64,000 nt of DNA, taken from contig OZ018324.1 of NCBI GenBank assembly GCA_963969495.1, forward strand, positions 141,542,355-141,606,354, written 5' to 3'. Numbering within the stretch: the stretch's first letter is position 1; every line of letters begins with the position of its first letter. The notes beneath the pieces were generated by a model. That model had not been told where the DNA came from. It worked only from the letters and a program-made list of their open reading frames with translations, and ran no database searches. Position numbers and translations under genes: made by a program. This document shows, piece after piece, positions 9,913-20,130 of the stretch. Source of the DNA: Ceratothoa steindachneri (Eukaryota > Arthropoda > Malacostraca > Isopoda > Cymothoidae).

Positions 9913-12900
9913 GAATGATTTATGCAAAAAATATCCGCATAGACTAGTTGTGAAATTCCCATTACTATCCGTTTAAAACATATATTTAAGTTCTGACCTA
10001 CATAGAATGTACTGAGAGCGATTATAAAGCAGAATTACACTATAGTTGTGAACATGAAAATGCCTGAATATTCTATTCTCATAGATAAGAGGATTTAGTG
10101 AAGGATTTAAGTCTTGCAATTGAGTTTTGCGACTTAGTAAGATTCAGTCTTAAATCGGAAATTAATTTAAATCTTCTATAACTTTCTATTTTCATCGCAA
10201 AAGGTAAAAGGTGTTTGTTCCGTATTTTACTCAAGAAAATGACCTGTTTAATAATACGGGCCTGCAGGACTATTATAAAGGTTTGCGAATAGTTAGAGAC
10301 CTGATGAGTGGAGACTGTTTGCTTTGTCGTCAAACAGATGTCTAAAGCAGTTCTCTTGCAGAATAGTAACAAATAGTCTTAATTTCCTCTTGGACACTCA
10401 TAATCTTGAAGGACTCTTGAAAATTTCGACTTACTTTAAAAAAAAATAAATTACAAAGATTACAAGATATTTTATAGTGACATAAAATTAATTGGCTTGC
10501 AAATTGGACAACAGATATAAGAAAATTGGTCAAGTGTGAAAACTTCTTGATGCTGAATAAAAAGCATGGATTAATTCGAAAGGTGTGACCCAAATATTTG
10601 GGCTAAATTCAAATATGAACTACAAAATCATTGTGCGTAGGATAATGTAAAATTTTAAGAAATTAATAAGTAACATGAATCTTAAAGTTAGCTTCTTACA
10701 TATGAATTTTGATTATTACTGCACAATCAAGAAGTTGTGAACCTTATTGTTTTCGATATATTTTAACGAAAATTAATTTGATATTTTATACTTCCTAAAC
10801 TTAAAATAATTATTTCGCCGACTTAGATTGCTAAGCAGCCATTAATTCATCACATTTAAAAGGTAGTTAGATTGAGAGTTGTATGACTTTTACTAGGAAG
10901 TAAGGTTCAGATGCCATTCAAGTGACTCAAACTGATGTAATTTTGCTTATTTCAAGCAAAATTTAATATATAGAAAACGATTCTTATAAGGATTGGTTAC
11001 TGTTATACTTCTATGAAAGGGATAAAATCAACGAGACCAATGTTATGGAAAGAATTCTGGTAACAATCCATAAGCAAATATTTCTTAACACTGCTATTGA
11101 CTCCTCTCGAGTTGTTGTTTTTTTGAAAGTTGCATTCTTTCCACATTTTATTTATCCTACATCTGCCAGCTTAAATTCCCTTAAATGTTCTTTTTAAATA
11201 CAGAAGAGAATGTTAGGTAAGGATGTGGAAAACTTGTTGCGACTTACATCTAAGGTATTGTGTGCCATCCAGGCCACAACGCCCGCACTTTCCTCTTTCC
11301 TTTTAAATGGCCGAAAGACAATTTGGAGATTTGTCTTCAACACATTTAGGAACTCTAACTCCTTTCTTTGAAGATTTTTCAACACAGTCTTTCTCGGGGA
11401 AAACTCTACAATGCTATTTTAATTTCTTTTCTAGGTATCCTTTCTACAAATGAAGAATATTGCCTTCTTGGACTATCAAAATTGATGCTTTATTTTGCGT
11501 TTCTCCATCATCAGTAACGACAGAGCTGCTCCAAGTCAAATAAAGCTTAATATTTGATAGTTATTATGGCCCTAAATATAAACCAAGAAGGACAAAACAT
11601 AACAAAACAATATTTACAAGGCACGGCTAGGAGCCTTGATGAGACCCACTCCCATACAGGGGCTGAAGCATGAGGGAAACAATTTAAATAGTTAAACACC
11701 ATGGAAGAACAACGCATACTACTCTCACCACAATATTTGTGTATAAATAATTTCAATTTCCAGGAACAGACGTGATTGACTCCACTTATCACAATAGTGA
11801 GAGTGTTAACATACATAAAGCTCGAACAGACTAAGCCACTTACCAAATTGTGCCTTATACTCTGAAAGACCAAGCAATCTTGACGACACTAAATAGGAAA
11901 TCCATTGAGGTTGCGTTAATCGAGTGTTTCCTATTCGTAGGAAATAAAATTGAGTTGGTACCGGTGAAAGAGTAATAAACAAGTTGACTGGAAAATTTGC
12001 GGTTCTATGGCACGTAGCATTTTTTTTCCAGCACACTTCTTCCATACTAATTCATATTTAACTCGTAGGACTGCTTTGATAGTGGCTATATAGTCAGTAA
12101 GGAAAAGAGTGAAATACAGGTGTGGTAGCTGAGTCTTTGCCTAGAGCTCAACTCCTTACTAGCAAGTTCATTGTCATAACTAGCATAATGTAAAGAAAAA
12201 CAATAAAGCATAATGTGGATATCAACCCAACACTTAGTAGCCGCAACGTCACGGATATTGCGAAGGTGGTAGGGCAAAACATTGCCCTAGCACCTGTAAT
12301 GACGGAGCTAAGAACAAGTTTAGGTCAGATTGATTCCCGTGAAGGCAGAAAACGTGCACCGCTTAATTTGCATCACCCGCTCACGTAATGAACGTCACAG
12401 AGCGTAGAAGGTCTAAATCGTGGGTAAAAGAGACCAAAATGATCCAAAATATAGCCACCTACAGTTTAGGCCAGCTACAGTTACGGACTGATTCGGGTTT
12501 AGGTGATGTCCGTAAAAGTGGAAAAAAAGCACCACCATAGTTTTGGCTAAATGAAAATGTCACCCGAGAAACATACATAGTGGTATAAAACCCCTAGATT
12601 CTGAAATCCAAACGACAATGGTAGGCAGTTCTAGTACAGAAGACATTAATACATACTCCACATATTCCTATTTAAAAACGTTTGAGGTTAAATGAATGCC
12701 CTTGAAGTCCACAAAAGTGAATCGCCTTTTCTTGATTACGGAAAACAAAATTCGCGGTTCGTAATACCAGGTGATGCAAATCAGACCTGATGGACCCGGA
12801 GCAAGAGGTATGCATTTTAGACTACCAAAAAGAGATCGAAATGTCGTCTAGGTAGAGTATGGTGAGAATGCGTGCCGGCTGAAGATCTTTTCTTGAAGAT

Positions 12901-12918
12901 TTATTCTACGGAATTAGT

Positions 12919-13094
12919 ACAGGCACGTGCTGTGAGTAAATTCAGGGTAGGCAGAGACTGTGGTGCTGCCGTAATTCCTTTAATGAAGACCCCCTTATAA
13001 AGTAAATTGTTGGTAAGAAGTATGAATTATTAAAAATAATTTCAGCAGCTTTACAGTTTCTGCCTACCCTGTATTTACTCACGGCACGTGCCTG
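12919..13094. mobile_element. Foldback (MITE-like) element, ~175 bp
   Basis: The left arm begins ACAGGCACGTGCTGTGAGTA and the right arm, read in reverse complement, begins CAGGCACGTGCCGTGAGTA. Pairing stays close for about 44 bp, through GGGTAGGCAGA(G/A)ACTGT, and more loosely for about 25 bp further. The unit could fold into one long hairpin and encodes nothing. A non-autonomous DNA transposon is likely. No clear target-site duplication was seen, so the superfamily is unknown. Confidence 0.8.
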
Positions 13095-14750
13095 AATCAG
13101 GAAACGTAGCCCCATATATACGATCAAATCTAAGTCTACGATATCTTATCATCTCCGAGATAATAAATATTTAGTGTGATGATCAAAGTTTTAGAGACTA
13201 ATATATTTTGTATATAAGAAAATAAATAGATTAACCAAACTCAGCATTTTGTTTTAGTATTTTGTATAATAATGTGAAAAATTGAAATATATAAATTTTT
13301 CGAGCCTAGCCAAATTTTATTAATAAATACACTCAATTGGTTGGACAGTTAATATTTACCATGACGTTCCTTGTATTTCCGAACTTCTCCAATTTGTTTA
13401 CGAATGCGACAGACAAATTTTTATGATATCTCGGGTGATATGGCTGTATTTTGGGGAAAAAGGCACCCGAAAATTCACATAATAGAATTTATTCAGTTTA
13501 TCATTTGCTATTTAAACTATTGCCAACAAAGTCTCAATTGGTTTCTAATCTGGTGATTTCCTATTGCAATGTTTCAAAAGTTTGATCTTATATTCAGAAA
13601 AGAAATTTGTCATTCTTTTTGTTGGCGCATAAGTTTTAAATGTCTAGCCTCCAAGAAGATTCGAAACAATTTCATGTAAAACGAAAAAAGCGAAAAAATG
13701 GAGTTAAAAGAACTAAGAGTTCAGCGCTTAAATCAAAAGATATTATTCTTCTATTATATAAAAAAATGGCGTTAGTCCTCACTTAAATTATCGTGCTATT
13801 CCATTTAGCAAATGACAGTTCGAGCAAGTAGCCTTACCCTGTATTTAAAATAATAACACAGGAAGAAATTTAAAAAATTTGAGTTTGCAATTTAGTTATA
13901 TAAACGAACGACTAAAACAAATCAATGCTTTAAAATTATTAACAAAATTTGACAGAAAGATATAAGAGAGGTTTACCCACCAGATTTCTTCAAAGATTCT
14001 CTTGCTATAATTTTAACAGTTTAATTTCTTCGAGACTTTTAAGGTAAAATACCATTATAAAAAGCTATACTGTTTATAAAAATGACACTATTCATGCCAC
14101 CTTTCTTTAACACTTCAAGCCACTCTAATCTTTTTCAATCTCTTTTTTTTATTAAGGGAGAATTTGTATGTAATTATACACAAATAAATAATATTAATAA
14201 ACTTAATATATGAAGACAAGAAGGTCTATAAGATACATTCATGAAAAGAGGGCATACATCAAAATTACAAGAATATAAATAATTGAATAAGGGATAGGAG
14301 CCATTAATATTGATAGGCTAATCTGATATTGGCATAAACATAATATGGTTGAAATTCTATATGTAAGCAGCTGGAATAAATGGTATTTCGGATAAAGTAC
14401 GGAACTGATGATTGTAATAATCTGATTCTTGGAATTGTGACTTTATACAAATTATACATGAATATTGGATAGTGAATAAAGCAAAGATTGAAAATCTTCC
14501 TAAATTCAAGATACCCCGTATGGAAAATCATAAAAACCTACGGCGTAGTTCATGAGGCACAGGTGGTTCTTTCAGCAACAATCTTTTGAATCCTGATATC
14601 ATATAAATGGCTATATAATTACTAAAAAGTAAGCATTCGAATTCAATTTACGACCAAAACATGCATATATGATATTTAATAAGAGTTCTCCTGGTGAACT
14701 TAAGATAGAAACTTGGTCGATTAATGGGTGCAATGTGTCCACTTGAGTTA
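13095..14750. other. Anonymous AT-rich DNA, no gene seen
   Basis: Only short open frames without recognisable motifs. No long repeat was noticed. Confidence 0.5.
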
Positions 14751-14776
14751 GGGAGACCGGTTGTACCTGTATCTTA

Positions 14777-15223
14777 GTGTTATACAAGCTACTTCCCCAC
14801 GTAAAACCCCATCATCAGAAATTTTGGGAACGAACCAACAGGTTCCCTGTCATCCGGTGTCATGTAGAGTGCCGCTATTGCACTGGTTGGGTTAAGGTGT
14901 TCGCGGCCCCGATGAAATTTGGCGCAGTGATGGTCGGACACGGCGCACAACTCTCCCAGAACGCGGTCACCCAAACCGTCACCACCCGAGCGCAGGCAGG
15001 CGGAGAAAACCGTCCTCTCGCGCCAATCAAATTCCCGTGCGGCCCTGAGTTCAAGAAACCGAATAACTTTGAGTTTGCCAGGGCCCAAAAGAACTGCCCT
15101 TCCCTACAAGCCCTGTGGGATAAAGCAAGGAGAGGTGACCTCCAAATAGAAATAAAAATAGAAGAAGAGAAAAAAAGAAGACAGATAAAAATAGAAGCCA
15201 AAGAAAGAAGAATAAAGGTATAA
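14777..15223 (+). pseudogene. Gypsy protease C-terminus and protease-RT linker
   Basis: One open frame of 148 codons. It starts inside the domain rather than at a true start. ECRYCTGWVKVFAAP followed by FGAVMVG resembles the last strands of retroelement aspartic proteases. VTTRAQA and then FARAQKNCPSLQALWDKARR are characteristic of the linker that precedes RT in many arthropod and mollusc Gypsy elements. After residue 118 it runs into Glu/Lys/Ile-rich low-complexity sequence and stops. The catalytic DTG motif is not present, as the 5' part is missing. The minus-strand frames overlapping it are shadows. Confidence 0.7.
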
Positions 15224-15390
15224 ATAGAAGAAGAAGAAATAAGAATGAAGATAAAAGTAGAATAAGAGGAAAAAAGAAGACAGATATAAAATAGAAGCCG
15301 AAGAAAGAAGAATAAAGATAACAAGAAAAGAAGAATAAAGATAAAAATAGAAAAGATAAAAAGAGAAGACAAATAGATGGGGAATTCCAG
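15140..15390 (+). repeat. Purine-rich low-complexity tract inside Gypsy pol
   Basis: Imperfect repeats of AGAAGAATAAAGATAAAAATAGAA and relatives cover about 250 bp with almost no pyrimidine except T. In frame it would encode a Lys/Glu/Ile-rich coiled-coil-like segment, but stops occur. It lies where the N-terminal half of the RT is expected, so it may be an expansion at a deletion joint. A charged repeat of similar character occurs in the gag at 63.77 kb. Confidence 0.7.
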
Positions 15391-15544
15391 ATTCCTGCTC
15401 TCCCTTCTACCCCGCTCCCCCAGGAAGAACCCTTCCCCGAGTGAGAGGTGAACCCCGAACTCGGTCCCGTTAAGATCGCCCAAATGGTCTTGCTCTTAGG
15501 CAAATACTACGGCTATATGCGCAAAGAGGTAGAAAGGCTAGAAA

Positions 15545-15900
15545 TGTCACAATCTATTTAGACAACGTGTACGTAGCCATGCGTACAAAGGAAGGACCCC
15601 TCGCAAGCCTTCGCCCACACTTAGACCCACTGAGGTCTCACAGCTTAAGAAGTAAGCCCTCCAAGTGCCATTTTTCTTATAGCACTATTGCCGATTTAGG
15701 GTTTAAGATTGGCAAGAACCACATATCCCCACAAAAGGATAAGATAAAACCAATAACTGATAGGCCGCCCCCAGTCTTGAAGAAACAAACCTGACCCTTT
15801 TTAGGATCAGTTTCGTTCTATCGGCGTATTCTTACCCATTTGGCGTCCGCCGTCTCCCCCTTAAATTTTTCGTAAAAAAAGAAATCTCCAGACCCTATTT
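15545..15900 (+). pseudogene. Gypsy reverse transcriptase, C-terminal half, broken
   Basis: VTIYLDNVYVAM near 15555 is the palm motif equivalent to YIDDILVA, with the second aspartate changed to asparagine. KPSKCHFSYSTIADLGFKIG then matches the conserved KCxF...LGxxI thumb block. KKQT, a stop, and FLGSVSFYRR (about 15800) match the SFLGxxxFYRR motif that leads into the connection domain. The open piece is 15567-15794. The stop in the last motif and the lost aspartate show it is inactive. Confidence 0.85.
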
Positions 15901-15959
15901 AGTGGAACCCCAGAGCTATTGCCAGCTTAACCAGTGACTGCCCCTATCCTGCAATTATC

Positions 15960-16322
15960 TAATCCCGAGGAGAAATTCAGCGTTCGGATCAGCACCCCTC
16001 ACGTTCCTGGTGGCTTTTGCAAGTCGGAAACCTTCCAATCGAAAAAGGAAGTATGCCCCTGTGGAGCTTAAAGCTTTAGCTATCGTGTTTGGAGTGCAAA
16101 GGTTTAACGTATATTTAATAGGTCTACCGTTCTCCATAGAAACAAATCACAAACACCTAGCGTATTTAAAAAGTTCTAAGGGTAAGAATGGAAGACTCAT
16201 GCGTTGGACCGTGTTATTATCCGAATATCAATAGGATATCCGATATCTAAAGAGATCCCTTAATGAACTCGCGGATAGTTTGTCTAGGAACCCGGTAGAC
16301 GAACCCAATGAGTCCTTGTAAA
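15960..16322 (+). pseudogene. Gypsy RNase H domain, broken
   Basis: FASRKPSNRKRKYAPVELKA corresponds to the ASRxLxxxExxYxxxExE block. FSIETNHKHLAYL corresponds to FxxxTDHKPLxxL, with the catalytic aspartate read as asparagine. GRLMRWTVLLSEYQ and, after a stop, NELADSLSRNP match the terminal GxxNxxADxLSR motif. The open piece is 16010-16234. RNase H removes the RNA strand during reverse transcription. The stop codon and the D-to-N change rule out function. Integrase should follow but only LTR-like sequence is found. Confidence 0.85.
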
Positions 16323-16329
16323 TTACCGG

Positions 16330-17010
16330 TATTATAGCTATGTATGTTTTGGATAAAGGGTTAGTTTCCACCCACTAATTATTGGTATGTTGTATTTGTA
16401 AAGTTGATAATATGACACGCTCTATAACTGCCATGGTTAATTTTTATTATTTTCCTTTTTTTTACAGTGGTCTTTATATCATAATACCCAAATTAATGTA
16501 TCGAATATAATCATTTATTTCTTTCATACTTAGGCATCAGCTCTTAATTACTCAAGGGTTTCCTGTATATGGCCGGTAACCCGTGTGTTTCTTTTACCGT
16601 CATGGTAATTTTATGTTGTTCCTGTATTCGTTGATCTCCCGTTTTGTTTTTTTGTTTTTTATTGTGTTGATGGGGTAGCCCTTCTCCTCGAATTCCCTCT
16701 GGCCCTTTTTGTGCCTTTAAGACAATCAATTTGAGATGGCAATTCAGGAAAATGTCTGCTGCTAAAAGGCACCTGCTAGCCAATGAAGGTCTGAGTTTTC
16801 GCGCCATCGTAAACTGGGACGTGGGGCGAAGGTGTGAAATATTTACTATGTCTGGCAGCAGATGAAAAGGTTTCTCACTCAGCGATACGGATTTTATGAG
16901 AATTCGGTGCTCTCTCCCGATTTTTGTTCGTGAGGGAAATAAAAATGAAACTTCTCCCTGGAGTCAGGCAAAAGTCGTTGGATCTGCGTTGAGTGTGTGG
17001 AGTGTATTGC
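16330..17010 (+). mobile_element. Probable 3' LTR region of the Gypsy fragment
   Basis: About 16795-17008 can be aligned by eye to the reverse complement of about 29080-28895. Shared blocks include GATACGGATTTTAT, TTCGTGAG.GAAATAAAA and CTTCTCCCTGGA. The AATAAAA inside the match could be the LTR polyadenylation signal. The left limit and any TG...CA ends were not identified. The open frame 16807-16544 on the minus strand has no match and is ignored. Confidence 0.65.
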
Positions 17011-17860
17011 AGAGGGGGATGAATATCCAGTGCCAGTCCAGATTGTGATAGAGTGGTCTATGGTGGGGAGGTTTAAACACTGTGCATATATCCATTGTTT
17101 GCCTTTTACGGACTACTCAATTTGCTTATACAAATCAGTGTTCGTTGCTTCAAATGTACTTCGAGTACGTTGTTTAGTTGTACAAAATAGCATTTTCTTC
17201 ATTCATTAAATAAAAAATCGCTCTAGGGATGATTCATATTTGAAAAATTTCGTTATCTATTAAGGTTGCCTCATTGTTGGACACTGCCATAATTATATTT
17301 TAAAGGAGATTTAAAAGATTCGATTGAGGATAAGTGAAACTTTTTTTATTTTTATTGATTCAAGACTCGACAGATTTAGGGGCGTCATTTTCAAAAGAGG
17401 ACTCTTTTTTTCAGGTATACTTTTATAATTCTCCCTAAAATATAAAGGATATCAGAACTTTCGTACTAGGGGCTAAACACGGTGATAAAATACAATCAGA
17501 AAAGCTCATTTCTGACAAACAGTCATTTAAAAATTATATGACCGCGTTTTTAGTTATTTATTAATCATATATTTGGATTGTATCTATACCAATTATACAT
17601 ATATACACGTTTGAACAATCTAAATTTCTTAAATCTTAGTATAAATCTCATAATGATTCAACCAATGAGATTTAGTCACGTACAATCATTTTCCTCCGAA
17701 TTCATTTTCCCGTTTTGGGGCTTTCGCTGTCGCAAGCTCCCATTGTTACTTTCTTCTCCGCATTCATTATCTCACTTTGGTTACTCCTGTTTATTTTTAA
17801 GTGGAAACTATTATCTCCTTTAGAGGTTGGAGGAATGTAAAAGGCAAACTAAACGTCCTC
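17010..17860. other. Anonymous DNA, no gene seen
   Basis: No supported coding or repeat feature. Open frames at 16997-17209 and 17578-17823 lack recognisable motifs. Confidence 0.5.
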
Positions 17861-17861
17861 T

Positions 17862-17904
17862 AACGTATATATATATATGTATATATATACATATATATAT
17901 ATAT
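17862..17904. repeat. Interrupted (TA)n microsatellite
   Basis: TA repeats broken by GT and AC steps. To the right comes AAGAAAGTGAAATTTTTGAC, which may be a decayed copy of the end motif seen at other (TA)n tracts. Confidence 0.85.
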
Positions 17905-17989
17905 AAGAAAGTGAAATTTTTGACGCGAATGAGCAATGAGACAAGAAACAGGAGTTTTTTTAGAGGTAAGAGAAAGGGACATTAGAAGG

Positions 17990-18258
17990 AGACTAGAATC
18001 ATAGAGAGCAGAGGGCGGCACAATGAAGGCAATCCTTTACCGAGAAGACAGAGATAACGCCAGGGGAAAAAAGTTTGAAATTCCTGGCCGGGACTCGAAC
18101 CCGGGTCTGAGATTGTACTATATTGTAATATAGTCTGCAATGCAAGGTTTCTGCACCTTTATTTCTGTCTTCAAAATTGTTTTGAAAGGCAGAAAATAAA
18201 TATGGCGAAAGCCCTGTGGTGGTTGTTATCACCCGCAGAACTTGCATTTGCTCCTTCT

Positions 18259-18260
<2 letters not shown>
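17990..18260 (-). mobile_element. tRNA-derived SINE-like element
   Basis: On the minus strand CCCGGGTTCGAGTCCCGG (18104-18087 region) forms a perfect T-arm, with CCGGG pairing to CCCGG, and contains an RNA polymerase III B box (GGTTCGAGTCC). About 30 bases upstream a short hairpin ACTATATT...ATATAGT takes the place of the anticodon arm. The expected D-arm/A box is only weakly similar, and no paired acceptor stem is visible, so this is not a working tRNA gene. Such tRNA heads with unrelated tails are typical of SINEs. It lies between two (TA)n tracts. Confidence 0.6.
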
Positions 18261-18334
<74 letters not shown>

Positions 18335-18339
18335 TATAT

Positions 18340-18408
<69 letters not shown>
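18261..18408. repeat. Long (TA)n microsatellite
   Basis: Nearly 150 bp of TA repeat with two brief interruptions (AAATATATATAG). Translated open frames across it, of the YIYIYI type on both strands, are artefacts. Confidence 0.97.
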
Positions 18409-18412
<4 letters not shown>

Positions 18413-19370
18413 ATTTCGTGATTTGTGATGCCCATATTTGGATTGCACGTAAAGCATATCTTTTCTCTTTTGCAAAGCTTATTTCTCTAGAGTAGAACTA
18501 TTGTTTTCTATATCACTCCTAACACTATAAAATATTTTCTTACATGCATGAAATAAATTTGAAACATAGAGGAGAAGAATTTAGCAACAAACGAAGCTTA
18601 TAATTGCTAATAAATTTAAAATTTAATTTAATTTTTTTCTCTTTTATATTTGAATAAATGTAAGTTTTTTTGTTTAACGTATAGAGTCACAAACACGTCT
18701 GTAAAATTATCACCCTTGCTCTGTTCTTCTTACCTGTAAAGCATTCATACATATAACACATGAGAAGGGTTTCTTTCTCAGGGCAGTAGAGCAAAGAATT
18801 TTATTGGCAGGTTTTAGAAACAACTAAATAATACATTGTCAGAGAAAATATAAACCCTTTTCTTGCCATCCCCTAAATTTCTGAAATAAATTTTTAAAAT
18901 AGGGAGCATTTATTTATAATTGTTGGAATTAGTTCTCTATTTATTTATTTTTTTGTCAAAAAGGAATTTCTGAGTTTACAATTTCGATGTATGCAATTCC
19001 CCTCTTGCATTCAGCGCAAAGATTTGCAAGGTATCATACAACCAACATACAAATTTTTATGATTATTAGTTGCAGGTCTTATTTCTTAGAATTCATTAAT
19101 TTTTCGTTAAAATAATGTCCTAGAATAGGATCGAGTTCAACACTTCTTCCATTTCTCAGTCGAGGGAGATGACATCTGTGTAAGCGGGAAACGTCAAATA
19201 CCGAGTGCATATTAACCTAATTTTAGGTTGGCCAAAAGTCAACTCTATTGTAGGTTCCGATACAATAGCAAAACGGGTACAAAAATAACTTTACCTATAT
19301 GCAAATTAATATTCTCTTTACAAAGTTTAAAAATATGTTTAGAAGCAAGCTATACAACACATTAGACGTA
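18409..19370. other. Anonymous AT-rich DNA, no gene seen
   Basis: No recognisable gene or repeat. Confidence 0.5.
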
Positions 19371-19496
19371 CACGAATCTCAGGTGGTGAAAGACTTAGCA
19401 GGGCTGGTTGCCGTACACACTAACGAACAATATTGATCGAACGGTCGCTGGAATAACCTTGAGCGTACACGAAGCCGACTATGGAGGCTTACACTG

Positions 19497-19509
19497 CGGG
19501 GGGGGGGGA
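19497..19509. repeat. Poly(G) run
   Basis: A run of about a dozen G following CACTGC, isolated in AT-rich DNA. It lies just upstream of the Penelope RT fragment. Confidence 0.9.
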
Positions 19510-19564
19510 GCACTTGCAAAGGATAGTGTGATTTGCTGTTACCTAGAAGATTTGGTCTGAGGGA

Positions 19565-20020
19565 GTAATCCTTGCCTTGGCGCCCTATCTTATCTGCAGT
19601 CAATACTTCAAGCTACAACTTAGCTAAATTTGGTGTTCCGCTTATTGATCCTTTGGCACACAATCACTTCACCTTACGTGACTCTTTCGATTTTTCAAAA
19701 TGTATTGGTGATCTCCGTTTAAGGAATTCTTCTTTTATGGCCACAATCGATATGATTCTTTATTTACTAATATTTCAGGACAGGAAACCATCAATATTAT
19801 TTCAGATACTCGTTTTCATAGCACGAGTGAAATATTAAGTTTAACTAAGCAACTTTCGATCAAGCATTTAAAGCTAGCTGTGGGTGATACCATTTTTATT
19901 TTTAACAACAAGCTCTATTTATAAAACGAAGGCATGGCCTTCTCATTATTCGAAATAGTCGCTAAAGATGGTCCAAGTAAAGGTCCGAAACGTCCAGCTA
20001 ATAAGGGATTAGTGTAATCA
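19565..20020 (+). mobile_element. Penelope-like element fragment (RT palm start)
   Basis: Plus-strand frames read PWRPILSAVNTSSYNLAKF, then IDPLAHNHFTLRDSFDF, then SLFTNISGQETINIISDT, then LKLAVGDTIFIFNNKLY. These are the successive RT2-RT4 blocks of Penelope-like RT (RPI..., LxxFLxPL, SLFTNIP). The open piece is 19572-19838, with frameshifts near 19760 and 19860. A hammerhead-like motif, CTAAAGATG...CCGAAACG, follows at 19962-19994. The remainder of the RT and the endonuclease are missing. It is diverged from the copy at 4.95-7.1 kb, so it is probably a different lineage. Confidence 0.75.
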
Positions 20021-20077
20021 CCTGGATCTTCATATTCCTGATACATATAAGATTCCCAAGGAACAAATCAATTACCA

Positions 20078-20127
<50 letters not shown>
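20078..20127. repeat. (TA)n microsatellite
   Basis: About 50 bp of TA repeat with one AC step, 60 bp downstream of the Penelope-like fragment. Confidence 0.95.

Positions 20128-20129
<2 letters not shown>

Positions 20130-20130
<1 letters not shown>

Larger units (their letters stand above)
7350..12900. other. Anonymous AT-rich DNA, no gene seen
   Basis: Short open frames in this 5.5 kb show no recognisable domain, codon bias or start context. It includes a (TA)n tract at 8084-8115 and a 60-bp tandem duplication at 9793-9912, listed separately. The part from 12.3 to 12.9 kb is richer in GC and may be an old insertion, but I recognise nothing in it. Confidence 0.5.
14760..17010 (+). mobile_element. 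Gypsy-type LTR retrotransposon fragment
   Basis: Plus-strand order: end of an aspartic protease domain (about 14840-14940), protease-RT linker (to 15135), a purine-rich low-complexity stretch (15140-15390), the second half of an RT (15545-15900), RNase H (15960-16320), and finally sequence at about 16795-17008 that matches an LTR-like block at 28.9-29.1 kb in reverse orientation. Gag, the first RT half and all of integrase are absent, so internal deletions have joined the parts. Frames are broken. LTR retrotransposons of this type normally order gag-protease-RT-RNase H-integrase between two LTRs. Confidence 0.82.

Noticed and set aside
14875..15503. Minus-strand frames of 150-202 codons rich in Phe, Leu and Ser
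   Set aside because: They are the complement of the purine-rich tract and Gypsy linker, whose plus-strand reading has family motifs.
18060..18110. A genuine tRNA gene
   Set aside because: The T-arm is perfect, but there is no acceptor stem, D-arm or readable anticodon arm, so a SINE head fits better.
18202..18495. Long frames of repeated Tyr-Ile across (TA)n tracts (also at 30258-30616, 33823-34017, 39114-39311, 58852-59148)
   Set aside because: Any TA repeat is open in all frames. There is no sequence outside the repeat that looks coding.
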